Counted from the stretch's first letter, positions 1 through 11,440 are shown. The stretch is 64,000 nucleotides of DNA from Euglena gracilis (GCA_039621445.1 CP154956.1:83758474-83822473); one strand, 5' to 3'. The notes: generated by a model from the letters alone, not told the origin. Translations and numbers: made by a program.

Positions 1-239
1 TTTACCTACCACGTTGCTGCTTGATTGAATGCTCTTCTCAAGGGCTTTCAGCAGATGGCCTTGGATTTAAGCCACGTTGGATGGTATTACGTTTCCAAAA
101 CTCTCCAAAATTGGCCAGCCTGAGCCGGCGTCCTAGGACGCCACTTCCGGCGTGACGTCTTGGGGGACCCCCAAAAAAGTGCCAAAAAGTGTTCAAAGTG
201 CTTTGTGTACATGTGGTGAACATACCTGAGCAGTTTTTT

Positions 240-1020
240 GGGTTGTCTACAGCCATAATTTGGGAGTTTTTGTGTGATAAATTCCCTTTGAATTCCCTTT
301 CATGTTGAGACGGCACAGGCTGTGGACATGGCAGCAGCATACACGCCAGGCCGGAGAATCTCTCCATGAGCCTCGCTGGCCATGGACACCGCTGGCCTGC
401 ATCAGCCTTCGCCATCTCCTTAGGGACGACGGCGTCTTCCATCTGGCTTCCATCTTCCTGAATCTCAATCCACTCATCTCTCTCCTCTCGTCCGTCCTCA
501 GGTCCAGCTTCAGAGCCCAGTACCCAATTGGGCTGTAAAACGGTCAAGAGAACCACTTCGGCTGGTAGTAGTACCGTCTCGTCATATGGGGCCGGATTTC
601 ATTCCACACCTTCCTCTTCTTCATCTCGTCCACGTTGGGGATCAGTATTCGCCACATCCATTGGCCCGAATTGGAGGAGGTTGCCAGCCACGTCCACACC
701 TAGGAACAGCACCAGCACCAACTCTTCCGGCTTGGGCATGATGATGATGCCAGTGTTGGTCATGGTGGCCAGAGAGATCCTTAGCTGTGGCATGGTGCTG
801 ATGGGGAAGCTGCAGACGACCGACATGCCAGTGGATCCCATGATGCCCGAGGTGGTGGTGCCCCTGGTGGATGCGTCGACAGCCCTGATGAAGGACGTGA
901 GGCCGAGGCTGCAGCTGGAGAAGGAAATTCCCATCCTGACGCTGTCGAAAGCCAAACAAGATGGGACAAAAGAAACCCACAGGATGCCCAAGACACGTCC
1001 CACCAGGCCACCAAACACAT
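240..1020 (-). pseudogene. Coding-like remnant of an unrecognised gene
   Basis: Between 941 and 610 one minus frame is open and hydrophobic toward its end (PEELVLVLFLGVDVAGN). A second minus frame ends in a protein-like tail (MKKRKVWNEIRP, then YYYQPKWFS) with TGA at 546-544. A third stretch at about 520-300 is acidic (REERDEWIEIQEDG). The three pieces are in different frames. Splice-like signals exist: an acceptor near 942, a donor at 609-604 and an acceptor near 533. The phases do not join cleanly, so either further introns or frameshift decay is needed. The plus strand is also open over part of this region, so strand assignment is uncertain. I do not recognise the family. Confidence 0.28.
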
Positions 1021-1029
1021 TTAAAAAAG

Positions 1030-1115
1030 TGTGAGGAAGATGGAATCATGCCCAAGGTGGTGGCCATGGAGGAGGCCGATTACACCACCAAACCCAACAG
1101 GAATGGGCAGAAGAG
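1030..1115 (+). CDS. Possible short exon, unknown protein
   Basis: A plus frame reads EEDGIMPKVVAMEEADYTT and continues to NGQKR, immediately followed by a donor-like GTATGT at 1116-1121. Third codon positions are mostly G or C. An AG lies just upstream, near 1028, but it has no strong pyrimidine tract. No continuation exon was identified, and the coding-like segment next door favours the other strand. This may be part of a decayed gene or chance. Confidence 0.2.
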
Positions 1116-2072
1116 GTATGTCAAACCCCCCACCATTTTCTAAAAAAAATGACCTCTAAAGGGAAGGGGGGCACAGCAGCCCCCCAGATTTGAATTGGAG
1201 CTAGAAACCAAGCAAAATATAAGGGCAATGCAGGCCAGAATAAAATCCAAGGCCATGGAGGCCAGTTTCATTTGAAAGGCCGGGAAGGCAAGAATCATCA
1301 CAAAGGCTATGAAAGCCAAAAAAAAGGGGGAAGAGGGGCCCACAGAGGCCTCCCAAGACTTCACATGCAGCTGGTGACCCACATCAAATCGAGCAAAATA
1401 CAAAGACAAGCCATGTGTGGGCGGCCAGAAGCGGCCTGGCGCCTGCGCACTGGAATTGGCGAATTTTCTGCCCCATTCCCCCACTTTTTTTTACCTGTGT
1501 ACTTTCCCCCCTCAGGTCCTCTCTTCCGAATGTTTCATTCAAAGAATTGTACATGCTGAAGGAAGGAATTTAAAAAGTTGAATCTGAGTTCAAGGAAACA
1601 ATTGTCCAAGAAGTTCAAAAAGTCCGTAAGGTCAATCAAAAGGCAAAAATTCAAATTCAAAAAAGGAAGAGCAAACGGCGCTGGGAATCAAGGTGAAGGT
1701 GATCTTCCGCTACCCCCCGCCACCGTTTTTTAATTTCAAACCAGGCTTTTCCTCCCCCCCCCCCCCCTGCTGCTTCAGAGGCACCCCCAACGAGTTTGCC
1801 AAAAGCACCGTCCCCCCCCCCAATTTTTGAATTATTTGGCTGCCGGTTCTGGCTGAATTCAGGGACCGAAAGACACAAAAAAAGAGAATTTTTTGGGCGC
1901 GTGTGCCCATTTTTACCGTATCGCCTGGTGACTGTTTTCCACCACTCGGCCTGCCGGGGAGCCCATTCCGCGCACGGTCACCGAACCGGCGAGAGGGGAA
2001 AACTGGTAGCAGCGGCTTGTTCGTTATACGTTTTCCATTGAAGGCCATTTTCTCGAGTGCCTTTTTTTTGAA
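1116..2072. other. No supported gene; C-tract-rich DNA upstream of gag
   Basis: There are C runs at about 1754-1767 and 1813-1822. TGGTAGCAGCGG near 2004 resembles a primer-binding site and could belong to element A. No second copy of this stretch is in the window, so no 5' LTR can be defined for A. Confidence 0.4.
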
Positions 2073-3209
2073 ATGCAAAGCGTGCACACCTCTCCAGAAA
2101 TTTCCACACACGAAGAGGATACAGCCCACCGGGACACAGACAGGATGCCAACCCTTGCGGCGGACTCTGAAGTGGTAGCCCCCACCGCAAGTCTTTCGGA
2201 CAGTCCTCGGGAAGCGCAAGAAAACACCCCGAAAAGGTACCCCCGATCCCCTGAACCATCCCCACTCCAATCCCCACAATCCCCGTTTCCCGCGCTCCCA
2301 GCCCCACCCCAACTCCTACTCATCCCCCTCCAATCCGAGTCCCTAGTCGATAGCCCTCGAGACTCGTCCCAAGTCCCCCTCCTGTTCCCGAAAGCAGCCC
2401 AGCCCCAGAGCTGGGACCCGACCCACTGGCTACCACCCGGGGCCCCACCCTCTCAGCTTTTCCCCCGGACCCCACCCTTCCCCCAGCTGATCCCTTACCT
2501 GCCCTACTCGTTCCCGTTCCCGTCCTAGGTGCCCCACCTGTTGGGCGTCCAGGAGCTGCAGAGTGAGCGGGCTTTCGCAGGCCTGCCGGTGCCCGTGCCC
2601 AGCCTCGGGCCTCCGAGGAGCCCTGATGATGGCATGCGGGCCATTACTTATCACCCCGCCCACGAGCTGGGCCCTGGCGAGGCCGAGGGCCAAGACGGGA
2701 TCCCCGTCCTCATGGCTGGCCTGATCCCATCTGTGCTTCCGTCCCTGCAGTCTGCTCTGCCACCTGTGCCGGTGGCAGGGCCCTCGCCGTCGCAGATGGC
2801 GTCGTCGTCCAGCCAAGCAATCGCCGCACCGGTGGGAGTGCCGCCTCCCTGCCGGTCCCCCATAGAACACCCGAGCACCACCGCCGTGCACGCGCACCTC
2901 CGCACCCCACCATCATCGGTCCGGCCGCACAAGCTGCCGCGGCTGCGCCTCTCCGATGACGAAGGAGATGATGAGGGTGAAGGAGAAGGTGAAAGTGATC
3001 AACAACGCCGGTGAGAATATCCTCGTGATCACGACGAGGAGTGGCGGGCGGGCGGGGACCAGAGCGGGATGTACGACACCGAGGAGAAGCCGGACGAGGT
3101 CATGCAGGCCCCTCCCCCCGAGTGGGAGGCTGCATGTGCTGTGTTGCAGACGCGGATGGACCGCCTCTGCAACAGCTTCGACTTCATCGGCTCGAAGGCG
3201 AAGGAGATG
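2073..3209 (+). pseudogene. gag: Element A gag, N-terminal part
   Basis: One frame runs from about 2073 to the target site of element B, broken by TAG at 2526-2528 and TGA at 3012-3014. The first part is rich in Pro and Ser (SPEPSPLQSPQSPFPALP). An acidic patch follows (DDEGDDEGEGEGESD), then the start of a helical segment (CAVLQTRMDRLCNSF, IGSKAKEM). The last codon before element B is ATG at 3207-3209. The next Gag codons are found beyond the insertion at 9099, in the same frame once the insertion and one target duplicate are removed. The start codon is a guess: 2073 is the first ATG of the open stretch. Confidence 0.7.
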
Positions 3210-3805
3210 CGTCGGCTGCCGCTGGCGTCGGCAGCCAAAAAATTCTCCAAAAATTCCCAAAACCCCCAGTAGGAACCACCAAAGCAAGTCAACCGCCACG
3301 CGAGTGGTATTCGAACCCCATCAAATTCCTGGAAGAATTTGAGAAGTCGATTTGAGATTCACAAAAGCAGAAAAGTCAATTGAGAATTGAAGAATCAAAA
3401 AGTACAATTCAATTATTCCAAGAAACCCAGGCATTGCTTTCCAAACTACCCCAAGTAGCAGGTTTCCTGAACCCAGGTACTCCCAGGTTTGTCTTGTGCT
3501 GCTGATTTGCTCACCTAAGTAGGTGGGTTGGTTTTTGCCTCTTTTGTTTTTTCAGCCTCAAGTTCAAAGTTGGAAAATGGGGGAAAACCAACAGTGGAAA
3601 GAAAAAAAGATCCTACGAGGCGCAAATGAGGACACTGGGTCGGGGGGGCACAACTCACCCCCTTCACAGTCTGTTGACATGTTCGAAAATGGGGCCCAAT
3701 TTCACAAAGGCCCTGGCCTGAGCCCACCAGGGCCAGAAAACAGTGGTTGCAGCCCCAGCGAAACCGGCAGCCCCCCCGGGCGAGCGGGGTCCCCGACCCC
3801 CAACA
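3210..3805 (+). repeat. Element B 5' LTR
   Basis: Collinear with 8485-9094. It ends in CAACA directly before the TGG of the primer-binding site. A pyrimidine-rich stretch ending in CAG at about 3530-3556 resembles a splice acceptor, and an ORF begins just before it (3523) and runs out of the LTR into the internal region. Confidence 0.9.
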
Positions 3806-4556
3806 TGGTACGCAGAGGTGGCTTCACTGACTCTGTCAGTAAAGAATGTTTTGATTCTGTTGATGACAAATCTCAACCTGAAAGTTTTCCAGTTGTGGAA
3901 GTTGTGCAGGTTTTGTTCTTTAAGGTTGGTGTTCTCTGGGCTTTAATTGTGGGTTCTCCTGAAGATCCAATGGAATGCGCATTGAGAAGTTTGGAATGCA
4001 GAATTAATCGTATTGAAAAATTTTGGCAGGGTTTGTCAAGTGAGCCCAGCCACTCAGAGGGACAGGACATAGAGTCAGATTTTTTGACTCGAAACTCAAA
4101 GTGGGTAATTAACAAGATTCAGTCCCTGAATGTTGAGGGAGAGGCTCTGACGAAACACCTGAAAGAGTTGACAGATTCATTGGGAAAGGCAGAAGTGAAA
4201 TTGGAAGGTTGACTGAGCAAATAAAAACGTTGGAACTGCAAATCGCTGAAAAGTTGCAGCCCATTGAACTGAAATTACCAAGTCCAGAAAATTTTGTGCC
4301 TGTGAACCTGACTTCTGGACATGTCACAAATTTGCAGCCGTCATCAGTGTCTTCTGAGAAATCTTCCTCGGATTTTGCTGCACAGCCAAGAAAATTCAGA
4401 CAGGCAAAAAAATTCTGGAGGCCTGCCAAAAACAGTTGGAACGACTCACAATTTTTGAGACCAAGTTGGTTTCAAGATTGGTGGGGTTGGGACTGTCATT
4501 TAAATCCATGGAACAGTTGGGGGTGGTATCCACCGTATCAGTGGTGGTGGTGGTGA
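3523..4556 (+). pseudogene. Element B Gag-like protein with Trp-rich tail
   Basis: The first ORF (3523-4212) starts inside the 5' LTR and reads through the primer-binding site. A second ORF (4209-4556) overlaps it by four bases in another frame. A single one-base shift near 4208 would make one protein. The middle is helical and charged (KWVINKIQSLNVEGEAL, TEQIKTLELQIAEKL), as in coiled-coil Gag proteins. The C-terminus is extraordinary: about 13 of the last 49 residues are Trp (DWWGWDCHLNPWNSW, ending QWWWW). No zinc knuckle or capsid motif was recognised. The Gag assignment rests on position behind the 5' LTR and primer-binding site and on the coiled coil; function is inferred. The overlap could be programmed frameshifting rather than damage. 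Confidence 0.5.
3806..3823 (+). other. Element B primer-binding site
   Basis: TGGTACGCAGAGGTGG starts at the first base after the 5' LTR. A TGG start pairs with the CCA end of a primer tRNA. The tRNA itself cannot be named from this sequence. Confidence 0.7.
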
Positions 4557-7500
4557 TTTTTGACGTCTTTGCACAGGTCTAACCACTGACTGGCACCGCA
4601 CAGCACTTTACAGATCAGTATGTTTTTGTGGATTGCTTGTGGCTTTGTGTTTTTTGTTTCATACTTCTCATGGTGAGCTGGTGTTGGAGGCAGATGCGCA
4701 ATCAGCCAGAATTTAAATCTGGATTTTCACTTCACAGAGTTTGGCTTACGGAAAAACAGCCAAGTCAAACATTTTTTTGAATCTGGTTTCTGGGGTGCAT
4801 GTTTTTTCCCCAGTTGCTTTCCACTTAAATGGAGACGCCCAGCCACGATGCTTGGGAACTTCTCCTAGTGTTCAGGCAGACAGATCAATGATTTTCAGTT
4901 TCAGAGTTTTCAGTTTTCAGTTGACCCAAATGTCATTTGGGGTGGGGCACGGTGTGGACGTGTGTCACCATCCCAGACGGGGACAAATCAGTCATTTCAG
5001 GTGGAATTTTGGTTTGTGTTTTACTGGTCCCTTTTGTCACGGGACAGTTTTTCCGGTGAGAAAACTTTTCCCCCGGACAGGGACATGTGTTGGAGAACCG
5101 CACGGTTTTTGGGATTTTTCAGTCCAGTTTCATTGTGGTTTTCGAATGTGGCAGCCCAGCAGGCCTGTGGAGGTGTTATCTGGATTTTTGCCAAATCCTG
5201 AGGTAGGGGAGACCTCTGATGGACCACTCGAATCAAAAAGTTTTTTGGAAAGCGCGCAAACAGGGGTTCCAAGGGTGGGGCTAGACCCAGGCCATGAATA
5301 AACACCCCTGTGGCCACCCATCTAAGGGCTCAGGAGACAAAGTTTTTTTCAGTCCAAGTGGGAACCAAGGTGGATTAACCCAGGAGGAAACGAATCCCCT
5401 GAGTAAAATTCATTTTTGGGCCCATCAAAGGCAGCATCATCATTCAGTTCAGTTTTTCAGTGAAAAATCTGTTGATCTGTGGGTGCACTTTCTGCGGCAT
5501 TTTTTTCGGCTGTGGAGTTTGCTTAAGGGAGAAAAACACAGAAGTGGGGGACGCCTCACAATGCAAAACTCCTAAGGGCATTTTTTACAGTTTGGGACTC
5601 GCTTATACAGTTTTCGTGTGACCCATTTGATAGATCAAGATCAGATTTTTATGTTTCTATGTGCCGTTCTGGTTCAGAGTTCAGTGGTATCTCAGGGAGG
5701 AATTTCAGAAATCTGCCTCGTGCGTTGCCATTGGTGAGGCTTGTGTGCGTGTGTATTGCCTTGTCATGCAGGTTTTGCAAGCAATCAAGCAATCAATCAC
5801 GAAATGAAGGAGCAAAGCAGTCAAATTATCAAGGATTTTGACTGAATTTATTGAATTCAAAGATTTCAGCAGTTTGCAAAAAATTGGTTTCAAAGACTGG
5901 GATTATGAACATTTCAAGTTGAGTTGGAGAACGGACTTCAATGACATCAATTGAATTGAATCACATGATTACGATGATGATCACAATTGTGGATTGTTGC
6001 GGAGTTGCAGAATGGTGGATTCATTTATTTTACTGAAGTGCAGGGGGAGAGAAGCTTAATGACCTCACAGAGCCTGCAGTGGGCAGTGGCCCGATGCACG
6101 GCCAATGCCCCGGTCCAGGCCCAGGTTGGCTGCTCCCACAGCGCTGAATCAGATTTTTCCTGTTTTTGGGTCTCAGAATTTTGCTTTGTTTTGGAGCCAG
6201 TTTTTCTCCCTCCTCGTGCAGCTGGGGGGGGGGGGGCTGTGTTGAGCTCTGTTTTTTGTTAGTGTGGTGGATCAAAATCAGTTTTGGCTTTACCGTTGTT
6301 TTTTTCTGAGTCAGAATTGGATACCCTGTGAGATGTTTGGGTGGGGACAGGATTGCATCAATTTGTGTCCGTGACTGTTTTGGTCATACCCCAGATATGG
6401 CGGGGTGTGATGAAAGATCCATTTTTTCCATTTTTTTTCGTCAAATGGGGATTCCGGTTTTGTGGCCAGGAATTTTTAACCCGTCGCCCTCCCCGCATTG
6501 GTTGACGGTGGTGGGGGGGGGGACATTGTGAAAGCCTGTCCTTTGAAATGTGTGAGATTTCAGCCGGTTTGGATATTACGGCCCAGGTTTGTGATTTTTT
6601 TTTTGGAGGCTGAAGCCAGATTGACCCCCATGGCCTCATGTGACTGGGGGTGGGGGCAGACCCCCCTCCCCCCGGGGGTCTTAAAAAGAAGTCTGATTGG
6701 ACCCCAGCAACGATGTTGGGAAGCCCTTCGTTTTCATGGTGGGTGATGAAAGGGTGGCCCAAACATCACCGGGGGGTCAAGGTGCTGGGTTGCGGTCCGA
6801 ACCACTTCCACAATCTTGATGTGGGGAGGTGGGTCTGAACCCTCACTGCGCTTTGACTGAAAGCCAGAATCACAAAGGATTTTCTTCCAGTCCTTTTGCA
6901 TCCACAAAATTTCTAAACTTTCATTTTTGAAAAAAAAATTATGTGGGATGGCCCAAATCGGTCAAATGAGGGATTTTTTCACTTTTGAAAAAATGGAAGG
7001 GGAAAACCAATGGAAAAAGATTCATAATTAAAAAACTCAAATCTTAAACATAATTTTCACCCATTTTTAGCGAAAAATCGCCTTGGCTGAGAAAATTGGA
7101 TTTGAATTTTCAGTATTTTTGAGTTTGCCATGTCATTTGACCCCCGTTGCCCCGTGTGATTGGGGGGGGGGGGCAGTGAATTTAAATTGGCAAGCCGAAT
7201 TGGTCAGCTTTACGGCTGTGAATTGGTTGAGCCCAGAGCTGGGCTGGATGGCCTGGCCCCTCGGTGTGGCTCGGCCCCTCGGTATGCTGCTGGATGTTGC
7301 TCCTGTTGGTTTGTTGCTCTTGGTTGGACTTTGTTTGTTGTATGTGCCAGTTGGAATTCTCGATTGGATTTAGTTGAGGGCTTTTGTAGGCCCTGGATTT
7401 GTGGGTTGGACTCAGATTTTTTGATTTTTTTTGGAGGATTTTTTTGTTGCTGGAGGATTTCTATCCAAAGAGTTGAAAAAAACCTGGGATTTTGATAATT

Positions 7501-8473
7501 TTTCTGGTGGACGACAAAACGAGTTGGAGTTTGAAAACTCAGTTTTTTGATTCGGTTTGGAGTATTGCATATTGGTCAAATGTATTTTTTAATGGAACAC
7601 ATCTGGGAGGCATCCGAACTCGGGGGGGGGGGACCCTGGACCGGAGGTGACCCATCCCCCGTCCATGGGCCCTGTTGTGAGCCAATGAAAAAAAAACCAG
7701 CCACGTGGGCACTAAAGCCCTGTGATATAGTGGCTGAGGGCCAATGTGAAGCCCTGTTCTCTTTGCGTTCAAAAAAAAATCGATCGACCCAGTCATTTTT
7801 GGTTGGAATGCATGACAAGGTCGTGAGTGTGCATACACACAAAACACACAACTGCACACGCACACGAAGCCGCACACCCATTGTACACTATTCCATATAA
7901 CCGCTTACCCTGTCAGCTTTTCACTTTTGCTTACCGTTTGCCTTTTTCTTACCCAACTGTCCGGAATTGGAAAGGAATGCCTAGGTTTCTGCTTTTCTCT
8001 TTCCCCACACAATTCGTTTTTTTGAGGCACTGTTGGCCAAAATCCCTGATTATTTTTTAAAAAAATTGACAAATGAAGTTTCACACAATGAAACCTGCCA
8101 AAAAGGATTTTCACCAAGGGAGTAGCGTGGGACTTAGGCCTTGGGGTGGAGTGCCCAGAGTTTGTTTCGTTTGGAATCGTTTTTCAGATTTTGTGTCCAA
8201 AGACCCGTTCCCCATGCTTGTCGGAGGAAAGGGGTGGGGGGTTTCCCCCGTAGACCTGATTTTTCAGAGTCCCCCAAGGTGCCCGATATCATGGCTGGGG
8301 GGGGGGTCGACTCGTAACACAGATTTTCAAAAAAAATAAAAAAGCGACAGGACCCGTTTCCAAAAAGACACAGAATTTTCGCCACCCACAAAAAAATTAA
8401 AAAAACAGAATTTTCTCTCCCCGTTTTTGCACGGGGGGGGGGGGGGCAGAAAAACGGGTCCGACTAACGTCGC
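4557..8473. other. Element B interior, no coding support
   Basis: A 3.9-kb internal region without RT, protease or integrase motifs in any frame. It contains G runs (about 6225, 6514, 7161, 7622, 8287 and 8432), a CA-rich patch at about 7828-7880, and many short chance ORFs. Confidence 0.6.
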
Positions 8474-8484
8474 AAGGGAGGGGG
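8474..8484 (+). other. Element B polypurine tract
   Basis: AAGGGAGGGGG abuts the TG of the 3' LTR, the expected position for the plus-strand primer of reverse transcription. Confidence 0.7.
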
Positions 8485-9094
8485 TGTCGGCTGCCGCTGG
8501 CGTCGGCAGCCAGAAATTTCCCCAAAAATTCCCAAAAACCCCCAGTAGGAACCACCAGAGCAAGTCAACCGCCACGCGAGTGGAATTCGAACCCCATCAA
8601 ATTCCTGGAAGAATTTGAGAAGTCGATTTGAGAATCACAAAAGCAGAAAAGTCATTTGAGAATTGAAGAAACAAAAAGTACAATTCAATTATTCCAAGAA
8701 ACCAAGGCATTGATTTCCAAACTACCCCAAGCAGCAGGTTTCCTGAACCCAGGTACTCCCAAACCTCCAAGCCAGGTTTGTCTTCTGCTGCTGATTTGCT
8801 CACCTAAGTAGGTGGGTTGGTTTTTGCCTCTTTGGTTTTTTCAGCCTCAAGTTCAAAGTTGGAAAATGGGGGAAAACCAACAGTTGAAAGAAAAAAAGGT
8901 CCTACGCGTGGCAACTGAGGATTCTGGGTCGGGGGGGCACAACTCACCCCCTTCACAGTCTGTTGACATGTTCGAAAATGGGGCCCAATTTCACAAAGGC
9001 CCTGGCCTGAGCCCACCGGGGCCAAAAAACAGTGGTTGCAGCCCCAGCGAAACCGGCAGCCCCTCCGAGCGAGCGGGGTCCCCGACCCTCAACA
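8485..9094 (+). repeat. Element B 3' LTR
   Basis: Starts TGTCGG and ends CAACA, followed by the duplicated target GATG. It is longer than the 5' LTR mainly through about 12 extra bases near 8760. The LTR-internal ORF seen in the 5' copy is also open here (from 8812). Confidence 0.9.
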
Positions 9095-9262
9095 GATGTG
9101 GGACAGCTGGGCGGCCGTGCAACTAGCCGCCGCCGTTAAGGACAAGGTGGACGAGCAAGGTGTGGCGGTGCAAGAGTTGATGAAAAGGATGGGGGCCCAA
9201 GAAGGGGCCCACGTGGACCTGATGGAGAACGTGGTGAAGGTGAAGGAGGACATCGTCAGACT
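9095..9262 (+). pseudogene. gag: Element A gag, segment between insertions B and C
   Basis: Reads WDSWAAVQLAAAVKDKV then VKVKEDIVR in the same frame as the Gag segment before element B and the one after element C. It is helix-rich, with regularly spaced hydrophobic residues. It is bounded by the GATG duplicate at 9095-9098 and the GACT duplicate at 9259-9262. Confidence 0.75.
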
Positions 9263-9649
9263 TGTGTGTGGCGGACAGCCTTTTCAAGATCAATCTCCAG
9301 AAATCTCTGAATTAGGCCTGCCAGAAAAAAGGGTTCAGACCAAAATCTTAATCTGGGAATTCTGTGTTTCATTCTGTATTTCAGTGGCAGCCTATGGCAA
9401 ACAGTGTATCAGTTTGCTTGGACTTCATTGGCATTGGCAAACATCTTCAAGATTTGTTCCCCTGCTGTGCAAAAGATTTTGAAAACTCCAGTGATGCAGT
9501 GGGAAAATGCCAGTGGAAAAGCCCAAGTTGGCAGTAGGAGACTGTCCAGCATTGCACATTACAGGTTGGCCTGGGCCAGAAGTTGGTCACCCCAAGTGTC
9601 ATTGGACAAGGGCTGTCACAACACACTGAGCCGAGGACCCACCCATACA
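9263..9649 (+). repeat. Element C 5' LTR
   Basis: Length 387, TG start and CA end. It differs from the 3' LTR near 9325 (GGCC versus GGCA) and near the end (CCATAC versus CCTTAC). Confidence 0.88.
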
Positions 9650-10211
9650 CAAACTGATATGAGCTTTGTCCAGTACAAACGATCCTGTTGGGCCACGAAG
9701 GGGATTGGCACTCAGATGGTGGTCTGGTGGACTGTCATTACATTGTCATTGGTGGACCACTGGCTGCAGCTGATGGCAGTACTTTGCACTGTACATTGCT
9801 GCAGATGTCATTGAAGATTGCATGTCATTGTCATTGAACTGGAGATGGTGATGAGCCGTGAGGCACGTACAACAGAATCGAGCACCGGTGGAGCATCGAG
9901 ATGAGCCGTGAGGCACGTACTGGAGAAGGAGTTGGTGGTCATTTGTTGCCCTGGGCAGCCCAGTTGTTGGCATTGCCATGGGTTGTGGGTTAACCGATAA
10001 AACCCTCTGCCGTGAAGTTTTGGCATTGATGTAATGCTGTCTGCTGGAGGTGTTCTGCGGCATTAGATGTCACGGTTTGATCGTTTTCTCCGTCTTCGTC
10101 TTCTGCGTGTTTCTGTCTCTTCTCCATGTTCTGCGAGGGGCTAAGTGGCTCGTCTGTCCGCTGTGCTGCGAATGCCTGGGCAATTGCGCAGCAATTGTTC
10201 AGGAAGGGGTG
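9650..10211 (+). other. Element C interior
   Basis: No coding support. A 21-base direct repeat occurs at 9850-9870 and 9900-9920. The polypurine tract AGGAAGGGG lies at 10201-10209. Confidence 0.7.
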
Positions 10212-10598
10212 TGTGTGTGGCGGACAGCCTTTTCAAGATCAATCTCCAGAAATCTCTGAATTAGGCATGCCAGAAAAAAGGGTTCAGACCAAAATCTTAA
10301 TCTGGGAATTCTGTGTTTCATTCTGTATTTCAGTGGCAGCCTATGGCAAACAGTGTATCAGTTTGCTTGGACTTCATTGGCATTGGCAAACATCTTCAAG
10401 ATTTGTTCCCCTGCTGTGCAAAAGATTTTGAAAACTCCAGTGATGCAGTGGGAAAATGCCAGTGGAAAAGCCCAAGTTGGCAGTAGGAGACTGTCCAGCA
10501 TTGCACATTACAGGTTGGCCTGGGCCAGAAGTTGGTCACCCCAAGTGTCATTGGACAAGGGCTGTCACAACACACTGAGCCGAGGACCCACCCTTACA
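10212..10598 (+). repeat. Element C 3' LTR
   Basis: Same length as and nearly identical to the 5' LTR, followed by the GACT target duplicate. Confidence 0.88.
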
Positions 10599-11440
10599 GA
10601 CTACATCAAGGAATATCACAACTCCACAAGCTCATGCCCCTGGTGGCCAAGGCCGAGGAGCGAATGGCAAGAGTGGAGAAGTGCACCCACGACGCGCTTG
10701 GAGACTTCGGTGAAGATCTCCAAAGGACCCGGGCGAAGGCGAAGGAGGCGGAAGACAACGCCGCGACCGCGGTAATGGCGAAGAGCGGCGTGCCGACGAG
10801 TGGACTCACCCAGCTGGTGGAGGTGGCGCACCTCAGGGCCGCGGTGCAGGAGCTGCTGCAGGAGAAGGAGCGGCAGCGGGCCGAGAACGTCCAGCTGCAG
10901 GGGAAGCTCAACGCCGTCGAGGTGCAGATGGCCGCCTTCACAGCCAAGGTGGAGGCGACTGCGGTGGTGCAAGGCAATGCGGTGGAGGTGACGCCGCCCC
11001 TGGTGGAGCAGCTGCAGTACCAGCAGGTGCAGGTGTCCTCCCTCACCACCAACGTGGACGCAGCCACGGCCAAGGAACCAAAGGCCGCTGAGCTGCCGCC
11101 GCTGATCGTGGGGAGGATCAAGAAGGTGGAGACGGAGATCCAGAACGCGGGAGCACAAGCCCAAGGGCTGACCGTGGCCGTGCAACGGCTCGCCGCGGAC
11201 AGCCCTGGTGACAAGATCCGGGTGGTGGAGACCGAAGTGCAGAAGGTGAACGTCCAGATGCAAGCCGTGGTGATGGCCGTGCAGCCGCTGGACCAGATCG
11301 TCTGTAAGGCGACCGTATCCTCCCCAGCCAAGGCGGTGCCGGCAATGCCCGCCAAGGCTCCGCCACCCCAGCTGAGCAGCAGCCGGAACCGGTGGCCTGG
11401 CAGCAGCCAGATGGATAAGCCCATGTCACCGGTAGGTCGC
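10599..11440 (+). pseudogene. gag: Element A gag, long coiled-coil segment
   Basis: Continues the Gag frame directly after element C. It is about 280 residues of heptad-like helix with many Ala, Val, Glu, Lys and Gln residues (LRAAVQELLQEKERQRAEN, VQKVNVQMQAVVMAVQ) and ends in a proline-rich linker (PAMPAKAPPPQ). Long coiled coils are common in retroelement Gag proteins and may drive particle assembly. The frame stops at TGA 11459-11461, just past the point where the strand appears to flip. Codon use is strongly GC-rich. Confidence 0.75.

Larger units (their letters stand above)
3210..9094 (+). mobile_element. Element B: non-autonomous LTR retrotransposon inserted in gag of A
   Basis: LTRs lie at 3210-3805 and 8485-9094, about 5% different by eye with one indel near 3488/8760. 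The 3' LTR begins TGTCGG and both end CAACA; the 5' copy starts CGTCGG, one substitution from TG. The 4-bp duplication GATG flanks the element at 3206-3209 and 9095-9098 (5 bp, AGATG, if the last A is counted as target). TGG at 3806 begins a primer-binding site and a purine run ends at 8484. The interior is about 4.7 kb and holds only a Gag-like ORF; no protease, RT or integrase was seen. This is the architecture of a large non-autonomous (LARD-like) element. Confidence 0.9.
9263..10598 (+). mobile_element. Element C: miniature (TRIM-like) LTR retrotransposon
   Basis: Two 387-bp direct repeats (9263-9649 and 10212-10598) begin TGTGTGTGGCGG, end in ACA and differ at about two positions, implying recent insertion. 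GACT occurs before (9259-9262) and after (10599-10602); AGACT is shared if the last A is counted as target. The interior is only 562 bp and has no retroelement protein. A purine run, AGGAAGGGG, ends two bases before the 3' LTR. A primer-binding site starting with TGG is not evident. Confidence 0.88.
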
